From the NCBI GenBank assembly GCA_002633025.1, contig NMRB01000398.1, forward strand, positions 178,428-242,427: 64,000 nt of DNA, written 5' to 3'. A program made the position numbers and the translations under genes. The notes beneath the pieces are model-generated. The model did not search any database. It was given only the letters and a program-made list of their open reading frames with translations, and was not told where the DNA came from. Source of the stretch: Notospermus geniculatus (Eukaryota; Nemertea; Pilidiophora; Heteronemertea; Lineidae). Numbering within the stretch: the stretch's first letter is position 1; every line of letters starts with the position of its first letter. Shown here in pieces: positions 35,800 through 46,127 of the stretch.

Positions 35800-36900
35800 A
35801 CACTAACTGGCATTTACAAACTGATTTTATGCCCAAAATGTGTTTTTTGAAATGAAAATCAATTCAGAAATGGGAATTTGTTCTGTGTGAGAGCTGGTAC
35901 CTGTAAATACAAGTTGCATGGTCTTTTTGACAGTGGCGGGAAAACAGTTCAGTGGCCGATTTTTTTGGAATAATGAAATTTTTGGATGAGGAGCCCAAAT
36001 CACATGTGGGCGGTGACAAGAAACTATAAAAGAATTTCATTGGCCTAATCAACCGTTACAAGTTTCATTTTTACCAAAGCCCCCACCATAGACATGTTAA
36101 TTGAGACTGTCCACATGTGGCAGTGCAAGTCAAATCAAAGCAAGGCATCAAAATAGCGGAGGAAATGAGATATCACCACTGCAGACTCAGACTGAAATTT
36201 CCACAGCCATAAGCAGCTAACCTCAATCAAATGAAGAAACAACTCAAATGTAGTACTTTTGTCTAAAAGTTGATGGTTTATTAAGCTGTACTATGGATCA
36301 ACAAAGATACATGAATAAAAACACATTTTATGGTCATATTATTCTTCAACAAATGAAAGTGCTGTGGATGTCGAAGTGCAAGAAGAAACTGATTATTTTG
36401 AAAATTCTCCATTCAAATATTAGGCTACCAGGCCAAGATCATATCTTGGAGGAATTAATTCCTCCAAGACCATATATATAATTTATTACTTTATTTGCTA
36501 TTTTATCTGAAACTTTTGTTCCGCTTCACCGGTAGAATGAAATTCTAGTAAATGTTGAAATACAATACCTGTGACCCTACATACGTTCTTGATGTTGCAA
36601 TGTTAGTTCAGCAACATTACTGAAGATGGCAGCAGTGTGTCAGCAAGTTTCAAGAGGCTGGCAATGAGTTTCAGGAAAAATTTCACACGTGAAACCTTAC
36701 TGTCTTTCTTCGATCGTCTTGTAGTAAAAAAAAAATATTTTAGAGGATTCATAAAGGAAATGAGTAATAAAAACAAAGACAACATGATCACATAAACTAC
36801 AGTAATATACATGTACTGATTGTTCAACAAAACAACGCCAAAATGAAATGGCAGAAAACATGTCAGCACTTCATATCAGTTTTGCGCCAAACATAGAAAT
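35800..36900. other. No gene recognised
   Basis: AT-rich sequence with no exon I can support and no clear repeat ends. Confidence 0.35.
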
Positions 36901-36904
36901 GCGA

Positions 36905-37345
36905 GATCATAGAACATTTGCCTGAGCATGCTAGCCTATACACATTTGCACGAGCATGCCAGCCTATAAGCATTTGCATGAGCATGCCAGCTTATACACA
37001 TTTGCAGGAGCATGCCAGCCTAGCATTTGCATGAGCATGCCAGCCTATACGCACTTGCACGGGCATGCCAGCCTATACACATTTGCACAAGCATGCCAGC
37101 CTAGCACTGGCATTTGCATGAGCATGCCAGCCTATACACATTTGCACAAGCATGCCAGTCTATAAGCATTTGCACGAGCATGCAAGCTTATAAGCATTTG
37201 CATGAGCATGCCAGCCTATACACATTTGGATGAACATGCCAGCCTATACACATTTGCATGAGCATGCCAGCCTATACATGTACACATACATTTGCACGAG
37301 CATGCCAGCTTATAAGCATTTTTCCACGAGCATGCCAACCTAGAA
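36905..37345 (+). repeat. Minisatellite, about 28-bp unit, roughly 15 units
   Basis: The unit is close to 'catttgcatgagcatgccag' followed by 'cctatacac'. Units vary between tataca/tataag and g/c at one site, and a few lack or add 2-12 bases. The SphI-like gcatgc is kept in nearly all units. Confidence 0.95.
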
Positions 37346-38126
37346 TGTGTAAAGTGATTGTACCAGTATTCCATCATCTCAATAAGTATTTCTCCCTTTG
37401 TATCCCTGATCTGTAAGCCGAGTATTAGCTTTATATTTAACTCACCTACCCCCCAGGGTTCAGCAGATGGTACCTTCGGTTGTAGTTTTCTCACATCATA
37501 TGGTATTGTCTGAAAATTATTTGAAGAAATTTTGTTCCTGTGAACCATCTGAAGAATTTTTCTTCAATTTTTTCCAATTCATTTCCAAGGCTTTTAGAAC
37601 AACTTCAACAGAAGACAGTCTGCTCAAACCAGGGGGGCTGATGAGTTAAAGCTGAAAATTCTAGCCAAGTGCGTAGTTTCCTAACCAAATGAATATTACT
37701 CCAAATCAATGCCCACCTATCTATGAGGTAGATAGACTAACCCTTCCACTGCCAATTTCATAAAACTACATGTAGTAGACCTGCTGGATCTTTAAATCTT
37801 ACTGAAAACCTGTCAAATCAGGCGTCCATTTGAAAGAACTCACTCAGAGCTTTCCAATGTAAACGTGACTCATGTCGGATGTTTGGAAGTTTTTTACAGT
37901 CGATTTTGAAGAAATTGACCTTGGCAGTTAAAGGATTAAATAAGAACACCAATAAATAAGGGATTATGAAATTCATGCTATGGCAAAAGCCAAAAACTCT
38001 TATATAATGGAACCATGATGATCATGAAGAGAATCTCCATAATTCACATTTCAATCAAATTTCTCGCACACATCTGAAGACAAAATGCATAATTACACAC
38101 GTCATACCAGTACTTGATACATGATT
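37346..38126. other. No feature recognised
   Basis: No exon with good splice signals and no clear repeat in this stretch. Confidence 0.3.
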
Positions 38127-38268
38127 AAGCTGCATTTAGCTGACACGCGGAATGCGGTATAGGGCCGCGGAATCCCCGGCGGAAGCGATTTGTTGTATGC
38201 GAAATGCATTGAACTTTCCGCTTACCGCGTTCCGCAATCCGCATACCGCGTGCAGCTAAATCCAGCTT
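38127..38268. mobile_element. Palindromic MITE rich in CCGC/GCGG
   Basis: aagctgcatttagctgacac at left against gtgcagctaaatccagctt at right, with 'gcggaatgcggtat' pairing to 'ccgcataccgc' inside. Confidence 0.75.
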
Positions 38269-38433
38269 TAGTTTTGAGTATGAGGGTTACATATTTGGCA
38301 ATACTGTGCAGGGTTCAAGAAGCTTATTTTCACCATCGGTTACAAGATGAACCTGCAGGAGCACAATTAGTAATGTTTTTAAAGAATAATGCACCATCAA
38401 TACACACTGGAATAATGCGGAATCTGTATCTAA

Positions 38434-38569
38434 CAGTGTTTCCGCCAGGAATTTTTGTTAGGTAGGGGGCATATAGAGAAAATTTGACAGAATTCTTGGT
38501 CAAAAAAACAAATTTTGACTTCTTGAGCGGGGGATATCACCCCCTGTCCCCCCTCTGGCGGAAACACTG
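38434..38569. mobile_element. hAT-like element, 5-bp TSD tctaa
   Basis: Ends CAGTGTTTCCGCCAGG and CTCTGGCGGAAACACTG, flanked by tctaa (38429-38433, 38570-38574). 136 bp; the interior is homologous to the reverse complement of 27040-27167. Confidence 0.9.
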
Positions 38570-38816
38570 TCTAACTCTTACTGATAAGGGATATAGCAAG
38601 CACCGAGGATCACAATGCTAAATTGGCAAGTATAAATCACAATTTGGATACATCATTTTACTTACAGCACACCAACCATAGATCAATCAAACTGTTTCTG
38701 GGATAGTTGTACTTGTACTATTGTACTCATACCGGTACTTGTTAAACAAATATGTTACACAATCTATGACTTAGAAATGGTAATTATAGGATTCTTTTAC
38801 ACACCCATTGCTCCAA

Positions 38817-39246
38817 TGGGGTACCGGCAAACCTAATCCGCGACGCAGCGCTGACGATCAACCTGGTCAGAACTGCGTCATTGAAAGTGAGGCTAACGTT
38901 ATTTTCCAATTAATTCTGAATAGCACACCCTGTTTTTAGGCCAAATATAACTAAAACATTGCACTCAATTTCTAATTTTACGTTTCTATCATTAAGTACA
39001 GAACTGCTAAAATATATCTTATTGCTTTTGAGCAAAAATCTCTGCGGGAACATGATAAATTTAATCGATAAAGTTGACCATTTTAGCGTAAACGACAGGC
39101 CAATGATCGACGTCATGGGTTGTGAATGACGCAGTTTTTTGTAACGTCAGAATGACACCCGATGACGTTCAACAATCGCAAAGCATGCGCACTTGCGTTT
39201 TAACCTGGTTGATGATCAGCGCTGCCTTTTGTATTGGCGGTACCCC
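38817..39246. mobile_element. Inverted-ended repeat (TGGGGTACCGG)
   Basis: Left tggggtaccggcaaaccta and a right end whose complement reads tggggtaccgccaataca; 'cagcgctga..gatcaacc' pairs at both ends. A partial relative is at 9211-9412. Confidence 0.75.
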
Positions 39247-39480
39247 ATTGGTCCAAACTTGATAAAACTTGGACCGTCAAATGTTGGAACTGTACCCATT
39301 CTTGTAGAAATGTCAACGTTCAGAAAAAAATGCATAGAAAATGTAGAATTAGGAGTCAAAGAGTATTTAGAGGGCATGGATTCTCTTGGCAAGAGGAGTT
39401 AAAAGCGCCCATGTTAGTAATGTGAACGAAACACCAACGGGGCATCGAAGCAGTTTACTATGAGTCTGCATGTCTGGTTA

Positions 39481-39805
39481 GGCCTAGCAAAATAAATTGT
39501 GTGTTTCTGGTCATCGGCGATTTCCCAAAATCGAGGGTCGGACGATCGGGATTTTTTTTAATTTTCCATTTTTGGTGCAGATAATTTTATTGCAGCTACA
39601 GCGATTATACTAAAGGTTATCTAGAAGCCAGGAACAGCCTCTGGCATCCATGACTAAAGGCCTAGAGAACGACAGAGATTAATTTTGATAGATTTAATGC
39701 ATTTTTGTGAGAGAAAAAAAGTTTGTTTCCTGGCCTGTCTGAATTTTTGAGGGTCGGTCGGAAAATTCCAAATGACTGGAAACACACAATTTTTTTTTCT
39801 AGGCC
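39481..39805. mobile_element. PIF/Harbinger-like element, TTA duplication
   Basis: Inverted ends ggcctagcaaaataaattgtg and aacacacaattttttttt..ctaggcc, flanked by TTA (39478-39480, 39806-39808). It ends 97 bases past the FAAH2 stop codon and may contribute 3' UTR or polyadenylation sequence. Confidence 0.8.
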
Positions 39806-39902
39806 TTAATGTAAAGCCCTGGAAAGTGCAATGACTCAGAATATCTCACAGTTTACTTGGTTTGAAGGTTACTAAATCACTAAATGCCATAAAGTTGATC
39901 AT

Positions 39903-42900
39903 CTAGTGTGGAGAAACCCACCCCCCAAAACCCTTCTCAAGCTCCCTAGCAACAGCAATTGTGTTGTGATCTTGAAATTGGTCCCCAACAACTTGTATAC
40001 CCAACGGTACGCCCTCTTTGCCGAGACCAAGGGGACACTGCGTTACAGGCAAACCAAGGACGTTGAATATTGCCGTGTAACCCCAATTGAACGGCATTAA
40101 AATGGGTAGGTTATGATGCGGGGCGGGGTATGGATGAGGGGGGTAAAGGAAAATCCCATCCTCGCCCAACAATTCATGAAACTCATGTTTCAATTCGTCA
40201 CACATTTTTTGCATGGCTGCCACTTCACTCTCCTCTTCGGTAAGTTTTTCCATTATCCCAAGTCCAACCGCCGGCAGAGTGTGATTTGAGATCCGCAGAC
40301 ACCAAAGTAGAAGTTCGTAGAAGGGGTTGATTGGGGTGCCGTTGCCCAAGAGTTCACAGAACGTTGTACCACCAGTTGATCCCATCAGTCTTGTCCAGAT
40401 GTGCAGCGAATACTTCATCTTCTCAATCTTTACTTTGGTCACTTGTGCACCCAGCTCTGTCTCGATGTACTTCACAACCTGGAACCAGGATTATAGGAAG
40501 CAGGGTAATGTTCAGGGTTTGTACACCTCCTGTCTCCCAAATTTCCATGACATTTCCAGGACTTTCCAGGGCAGGAATGGCAAAATTCCAGGATACTTTG
40601 TGGCATGGAAAGCATAAAATTTCAAGATACATGTACTCTCCCAAACCGACTCGCCGCCAAATTGATGCACAGATGTCTTTATTTTGATGATTTTGTTTTC
40701 TTTTTTGAAGGGGACTCGATTTTCCATGACAATTCCAGGACATCTTGGTCTGCTGATTTTCAAGGATTTCCAAGCCTGGATTTTGTTAACTCAAAATTCC
40801 ATGACATTCCAGGTTTTCCAGGATGCATACGAACCCTGAATGTTACACAGAGATGGATTAAGTCTCAAAAACTTTATTCACAGAATGTTTGGCACCATAA
40901 AATGACAGCTTACATCTTCCACCATCGCTCAACTTTACAGTCCTAAGACATAAAACCAGTCAAATTAGGGACCACCAGTTCAACAGAGACCTCATGAATA
41001 CAAGCTCCCTGATTTGTAGCTAGTGCATCATCTCATTTCCTTCACGTGGCACAGGCTTACCTTTTGCATTGAGTCTTTCATTTCACTTGTTACATAAGTG
41101 GTCAGGAAGCACCCATTGTCATCTTCCATGTAGTAATACCTCAATTTCCTCAAATCAACCTGCAAGGAAACATCAGGATGGACACAAATAGATTATCATT
41201 TGTGAAAGTAGGAATTATCGACATAATTAGGACAGACAACTCTTTAATAATAGTTACGATTCCAAATCTTCAGCAAAAGGAAAAGACGTGGGGCCCGATT
41301 CACAAAGCCCTCTTAGCGTACGTACGTACGTATGATCTTAACACTGCCCGTATCTATTGTCAGCAAGTCGACGAACAATAGATACGGGCAGTGCTAAGAT
41401 CATACGTACGCTAAGAGGGCTTTGTGAATCAGGCCCCAGAACTTGTGACTTCACAGATTTACTATTACAGTGGAACCTCTCAATTAAGGACACCTTCTGG
41501 ACTGAAAAATGCTGTCCTTAATTGAGAGGTGTCCTGATTACAGAGGTTGAAATGAATAGAAATGACCAGTTTGGGACTGAACATTGGTGTCCTGATTAGA
41601 GAGGTGTCCTCCTGGCAGAGGTGTCCGTTAAGGGAGGTTCCACTGTAGTAATCTGTACCGGTAAATAGCAGCATTTTTGCTAAGCTGTGACCAAGGCTGC
41701 CATGATGGGAGGGGGGCACCTGCAAACAACAGGGAACCAGCAACACTACAGGTGGCGTTGCAAGCATAAGACCCGTAAGACATTAAACCATGCCAAAACA
41801 AAGCATTGAGGTCACATCACACAATGTCCTTAACACTCTCTAACAGGGAAAAACCGACTCTTATGCTCACTACACCACCACATGGAAGAGTTTTGCGCGT
41901 TCTCCATCACAGCAAGCAGTCTAAGAAGCTAAAGCAGAACTAGGCAGGCAAACAAGGAGTAATGAGAAACAAAGTGGGTGGATATTGCTAGTGTGAAATT
42001 CAGGGTGTTGCAATTTTTAAGAACTTTGACAGAACATAACATCATACTAAAATGAAGCAGGAAAGCACACGATGGACATATTTTCATAAGAATTTTAAAG
42101 CAAATTGGAAAATTACGGTATAAACAATTTTATTAATATAGGACACAGAGGGTACAAAATATAGATCAGACACTGAATTTGTCAAAAGGTGGTAAAATAA
42201 AATAACTATAGTTTCTGTATGTCAAAAACAACAGTGAATTATGTGAGCGAAACCAACCTCTTTCTTCAAGTTTAATTTGTTCTGATTTTTGCCAGCCATG
42301 ACTTTGTAAACTGGCATAAGATCAGCTGCATAGCGACAGATGGGACCCGTGGTCAAATATGATTGTTTCGGCCCCTCGTCCGCATTGGGAAACTGGCCGG
42401 TATTGTCAACAATGCCTGGAAGTAAGAGAAGGGAATACTGGTCATAGAAACGGGAGACAAGTTGGTGAAAGAATGACATATTTGATTCCACTGCATCACT
42501 CATTCCCTGGTAATGATAGAGGGCTACTGCTACCTGGATGGGAAAGAGAGTAAGGCCTTTATATACCCGGCTGGCGGATTCCCTTGATGTTGAGATTGTG
42601 ATATGGTTATGGTTTAACCCCTTAACTGGATACGGCGTACTATTACGTCATTACGAAATCTGGGGAACCCCGAAAACACCCGAGGATCTTAGCTTGCATA
42701 AGGCGTAATAGTACGCCCTGGCGCTTCACAGTGCATAGGACGTTATATCACATCTGGAACCTATGTGCCAAATACATTTTTTGGGCAAATTTTTGTTTAA
42801 GAAAGAAAAATTTTAACTAAAAGAATTACACAGTTAAGGGGTTAATGGTACCAGTTCATGTATTGGAAAAGACAAGGGGCAGAGGACCAAATTATCATCC

Positions 42901-45900
42901 TCCCACAGCATGGTTTTTTCCTCGCTCCTCTTGATCCACTCACACAAACCCCTGCGTTGTGTGTGAGTGTATGAAGAGGAGCAAGGCAAAAGCCCTGCTA
43001 TGGGAGGATGAAAATCATACTACCGGTACGTGTAAATGCCTGGAATGGAAAAGACATGAAGGATGAAAGAGCCTGTATTAGCTACAGGGATGAGATGAGT
43101 AGAGGGAAGCTCTCGAAGCAGTACAGCAGCCAGATGCAAACACAGGCATCACCCTCAACTATTACATCACAAGCCCAACTCAATTTAAGTTACTAAAGAA
43201 TCGAGCTTTAGTACTAAAGTGCTATTACCTGGCAAAGATGACAAATTTGGCATTAACCCTTAAGCACCTGAAGTCATGTAATGTTTTCCATTCTTCCCTG
43301 AAGGGTTTTCAGCATTAAACGGACACTACGATTTTTCAGAGGTCAAAAATGTACAGATGAATTTCAAAACTGACTATAACAAGTTCTGTTGAAATGAAAG
43401 ACTGTTACTGGGTGACTTTTCATTGACCTTGACCTACTAAATCAAGGTCAAAGCAGAGGCATTATCATGGCACTTTCGGGTGTTACAGGAAGATGCCACT
43501 GAGACATGTCAGGCGTAACAGGTGCTTTTGGGTCGAGGCAAGACTTTACCAATGCCAGATAGTGAATGGAACAAGCCTTTTTTGCAGCCACATTCAAAAT
43601 AAATCAAATGTGTCACACTAGGCACAGCATGGATGAAATGACAGTAAAGAAGGGCTTTAGATGTAACAGCATCATCAGAGCACGTTGTGAAAATCTTCCA
43701 ACCTCTTTGTCTAGGGTAAGCTTATTGATGGTTTCCCCGGCCATGAGTTTGAAGGTGAAGTCAAGGTCAACTGAGTACCGACATATCGGGCCACAGACTT
43801 CATAAAACTGCTCCATTCCTTCAGCAGGTGGATAGGAACCTTCTAAAGAAACAATTCCTGCACAAATATAAGAAATGGTGGATGTATTCTGCAAGAGATG
43901 TGAACAAAAGTCCAAGGAAATTTATCAGCAAATGGAGCATCTAAAATAGCGGGAATGCAAAATGGTAAAGTACTGTACATGATTCACCCTAACTTCAACA
44001 TGAGGGCAAAGTGCCAAGCTTGAAAATATGCACAAGTCAGTGGTAAATAATCCATGTCGCAGTTACCTAATGATGTTAGGGTCACTTGAACAGACTATAG
44101 TAAACATTCCAAGGTTGTGCTCAGTCAACTGGTAAATATTGTAGTTTTTGTGGTTTAATCATGGTGTTCACTTTATGGTGTGGAGGAAATGACACATGAC
44201 AATTTGAGTATATGTAGGCCTACAAAAAAAAAGGTGAAGTATGATACCGGTACACAAATCTTCACCCATACAGGCAAGGCAGTGGTTCGGCTTGCACAGT
44301 GTCTTGTTACCAATAGCAATGTGAATGCAGGAGGGTAAAATGTTTGAGAACGTTATCCTTGACAGGGCCCCAAAAACCAAGCTGTTGTGGAAGAGCTTTG
44401 CTACATCTGCCCCATATATACAGTACTGCCTGAAAGATACCTCTCATGCGCCCTAGGAATTTCCTAGGGCGCCTGCGGGCGATCCTAGGGCGTTCCTCGG
44501 GCGTTTTGGGAAAAACTGGCATTTCTGGTGCTTAGATTCGAGTTTTAGACATACCTGGGGTTGGCTTGTGTCCGAAGACTCCGTTGAAGAATGCCGGCAT
44601 ACGGATACTGCCCCCTATATCAGACCCAATTCCGAACAGAGATCCGCCAGCAGCTATGAGGCAACCTTCTCCACCTGAAAAAAAAGTTTCATTCAAGATC
44701 CACATCATTGAGCAAACGTAATGCTATCTAGGAAACCCCTTTGGGGGAAAATGGTCAGACTTGTAAGAAAACAGTGATTTCCTCTGTTTCTCGACATATA
44801 TGCTTACCTGAGCTTCCTCCGACTGTCCTAGTTGTATCATAAGGATTCTTCGTCTGTCCGTAAGCATAGTTACTGGACTCCATCCACATGCAGAGTTCAC
44901 TGACATTGGTTACACAAAGGGGAATACCACCAGCATTCTTCAGGTTCGTCACAACAGTAGCATCCTTCGTGGCATGGAAATTCCTCCTTGCATAAACGCC
45001 ACTGCAATTTGGAAACCCTAGGAAAAATTGTCAAAAGAGCTACAGTATTTCAATTACTTTTACAACACATCACACTTGACAAACTACTCGGAGATGGACC
45101 ACTTTGCCAGAACAAACACTAGGCCAATCAGGCTATCCACTTGCAATGACGTCATCCTGGCGGCCATTCTGGGGCACACGGCGCAGAGGTGAGCCGACCG
45201 TGACGTGACTTGCCACGCCATTGTTTGACGTAACGTCATTGGGGCATGCATGGTTCATTTCGCTGCACCTCTGCAGCATGTGCCCTCCAGCATGGCAGCT
45301 TGTGACGTCGTTTGCAAAGCCTCTATACAGCTTGTGGTGTGGTACAAACAGATAAAAGAAGAAAAGTGACCTCATGCTACCAAGTATACAGGTACCGTAC
45401 ACCAGACTTGATTTTCTCAACACTCAACTTTAGGACTTCTTAGAAATCTGTGCACTGAATTGATACCTTGAATAGCAAAAGCATCTTTTGAGGTGAATGG
45501 CACGCCAAGAATCGGTGCGTTCTCCACTGAGTACTTTTCAGGTATATTCCCGCTGTCTAGGATGGTATCGACCTGCTGTGCTTGCTGCAAAGCATCATGG
45601 AATCGGTCGCCCACAACCGCATTGACAAGAGGGTTCACTCGTTTTATCTGATCAACGTACGCCTGGACGACATCGATGCTCTTCAGCTGAAAGAGACAAG
45701 AGTTAAGAAACATGTGGAAAACTTCTTTACCTGACTTCTTTACCTTCAGTGTCCAGATTTATATAATCTACGCAATGGATGGATTATCCTTCAAACAGTT
45801 TTCTTACCCTGGCATTCTCTTCTCCCACTTCTTTACCTTCAGTGTCCAGATTTCTATAATCTACGCAATGGATGGATTATCCTTCAAACAGTTTTCTTAC

Positions 45901-46127
45901 CCTGGCATTCTCTTTTCCCAGAGACTAGTACCGGTACTCACCTGCCTCTTACGAATCTTGGCAGCAAGAGATACAGCACTCTCCAACAGTATATCATTTG
46001 TAACAGGAGGAATTTTTCCCTTCTTTCGCCCATAGAATATGGAAAATGCAAACAATAACAGTGGTTTCAGGAAGAAACCAAGAATGGTGACCCACACTCC
46101 AACGATACTGTATAGCAGTTCCCCCAT
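39903..46127 (-). CDS. FAAH2: Fatty-acid amide hydrolase 2-type amidase, complete, with duplicated exon 5
   Basis: A membrane-anchored amidase-signature enzyme that hydrolyses fatty-acid amides such as anandamide and oleamide. Exons (minus, GT/AG, phases consistent): 46127-45942, 45686-45467, 45017-44808, 44674-44555, then either 43857-43703 (A) or 42415-42258 (B), 41159-41061, 40478-39903. Product 521 or 522 residues; human FAAH2 is 532. A hydrophobic N-terminal segment lies at about residues 8-30. The catalytic triad is intact: Lys129 (PFTSKDAF), cis-Ser204 (VGGSSGGEG) and nucleophile Ser228 ([13 protein letters not shown]), with the family's 75- and 24-residue spacings. The C-terminus has [19 protein letters not shown] and ends GGWVSPH. 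Close match to human FAAH2 throughout. Divergent from SON, 1.4 kb upstream. Confidence 0.95.
40513..40838. mobile_element. hAT-like element in the last FAAH2 intron, 6-bp TSD aatgtt
   Basis: Ends CAGGGTTTGTACACC and GCATACGAACCCTG, flanked by aatgtt (40507-40512, 40839-40844). Its near edge is 34 bases from the last-exon acceptor (exon starts 40478). It holds 'tttccatgacattccagg'-type repeats on both sides. Confidence 0.85.
41290..41436. mobile_element. Palindromic MITE in FAAH2 intron
   Basis: ggggcccgattcacaaagcc at left against ggctttgtgaatcaggcccc at right. The arms stay paired through 'atagatacgggcagt', broken by a short central loop and an expanded 'cgtacgtacgta'. Confidence 0.85.
41468..41645. 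mobile_element. Pogo/Tigger-like MITE in FAAH2 intron, TA duplication
   Basis: Ends CAGTGGAACCTCTCAATTAA and GGGAGGTTCCACTG, flanked by TA. The 'ggtgtcctgattagagaggt' motifs repeat within. A second copy is at 58427-58779. Confidence 0.85.
42258..42415 (-). other. FAAH2: FAAH2 exon 5B (downstream alternative exon)
   Basis: 158 bases, acceptor ...ttccag, donor gttggt. It joins after the split Gly codon of exon 4 and ends in phase 0. Encodes [10 protein letters not shown]...[11 protein letters not shown]...NKLNLKKE, the version nearer to vertebrate FAAH2 (which has GQFP and TGPMCRYAEDL). Confidence 0.9.
42618..42842. mobile_element. TTAA-flanked MITE between FAAH2 exons 5A and 5B
   Basis: Ends CCCCTTAACTG and CAGTTAAGGGG with TTAA on both sides (42614-42617, 42843-42846); piggyBac-type target. 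An adjacent palindrome (about 42897-43008, 'tcctcccacagca' against 'gctatgggagga') is a separate small MITE. Confidence 0.8.
43703..43857 (-). other. FAAH2: FAAH2 exon 5A (upstream alternative exon)
   Basis: 155 bases, acceptor ...tgtgcag, donor gttgga. Same entry phase (split Gly) and same exit phase as 5B. Encodes [10 protein letters not shown]...[11 protein letters not shown]...NKLTLDKE. 27 of 52 aligned residues are identical to 5B and there is no stop, so it looks selectively maintained. Confidence 0.9.
45146..45310. repeat. Imperfect inverted repeat in FAAH2 intron 2
   Basis: 'tgacgtcatcctggcggcca' at left pairs loosely with 'ccagcatggcagcttgtgac' and 'gacgtc' at right; 'gcgcagaggtg' pairs with 'cacctctgca'. 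Probably an old MITE. Confidence 0.5.
45734..45919. repeat. 93-bp tandem duplication in FAAH2 intron 1
   Basis: Two adjacent copies start acttctttaccttcagtgtc (45734 and 45827), differing at about two positions. They end 23 bases from the exon 1 donor. Recent, given near identity. Confidence 0.95.

Noticed and set aside
36956-37165. ORF with repeated HASLYTF-like residues
   Set aside because: Translation of the minisatellite; no evidence of coding.
36905-37345. CRISPR-like array
   Set aside because: A 28-bp unit superficially fits, but units are head to tail without unique spacers, in an animal intergenic region.
42258-43857. Exon 5A as a pseudogene fragment of a second FAAH2 gene
   Set aside because: No neighbouring FAAH2 exons are duplicated, the reading frame is open, both splice sites are intact, and phases match.
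45712-46035. Plus-strand ORF with two identical 31-residue repeats
   Set aside because: It is the antisense shadow of the 93-bp tandem duplication (a multiple of three) and FAAH2 exon 1.
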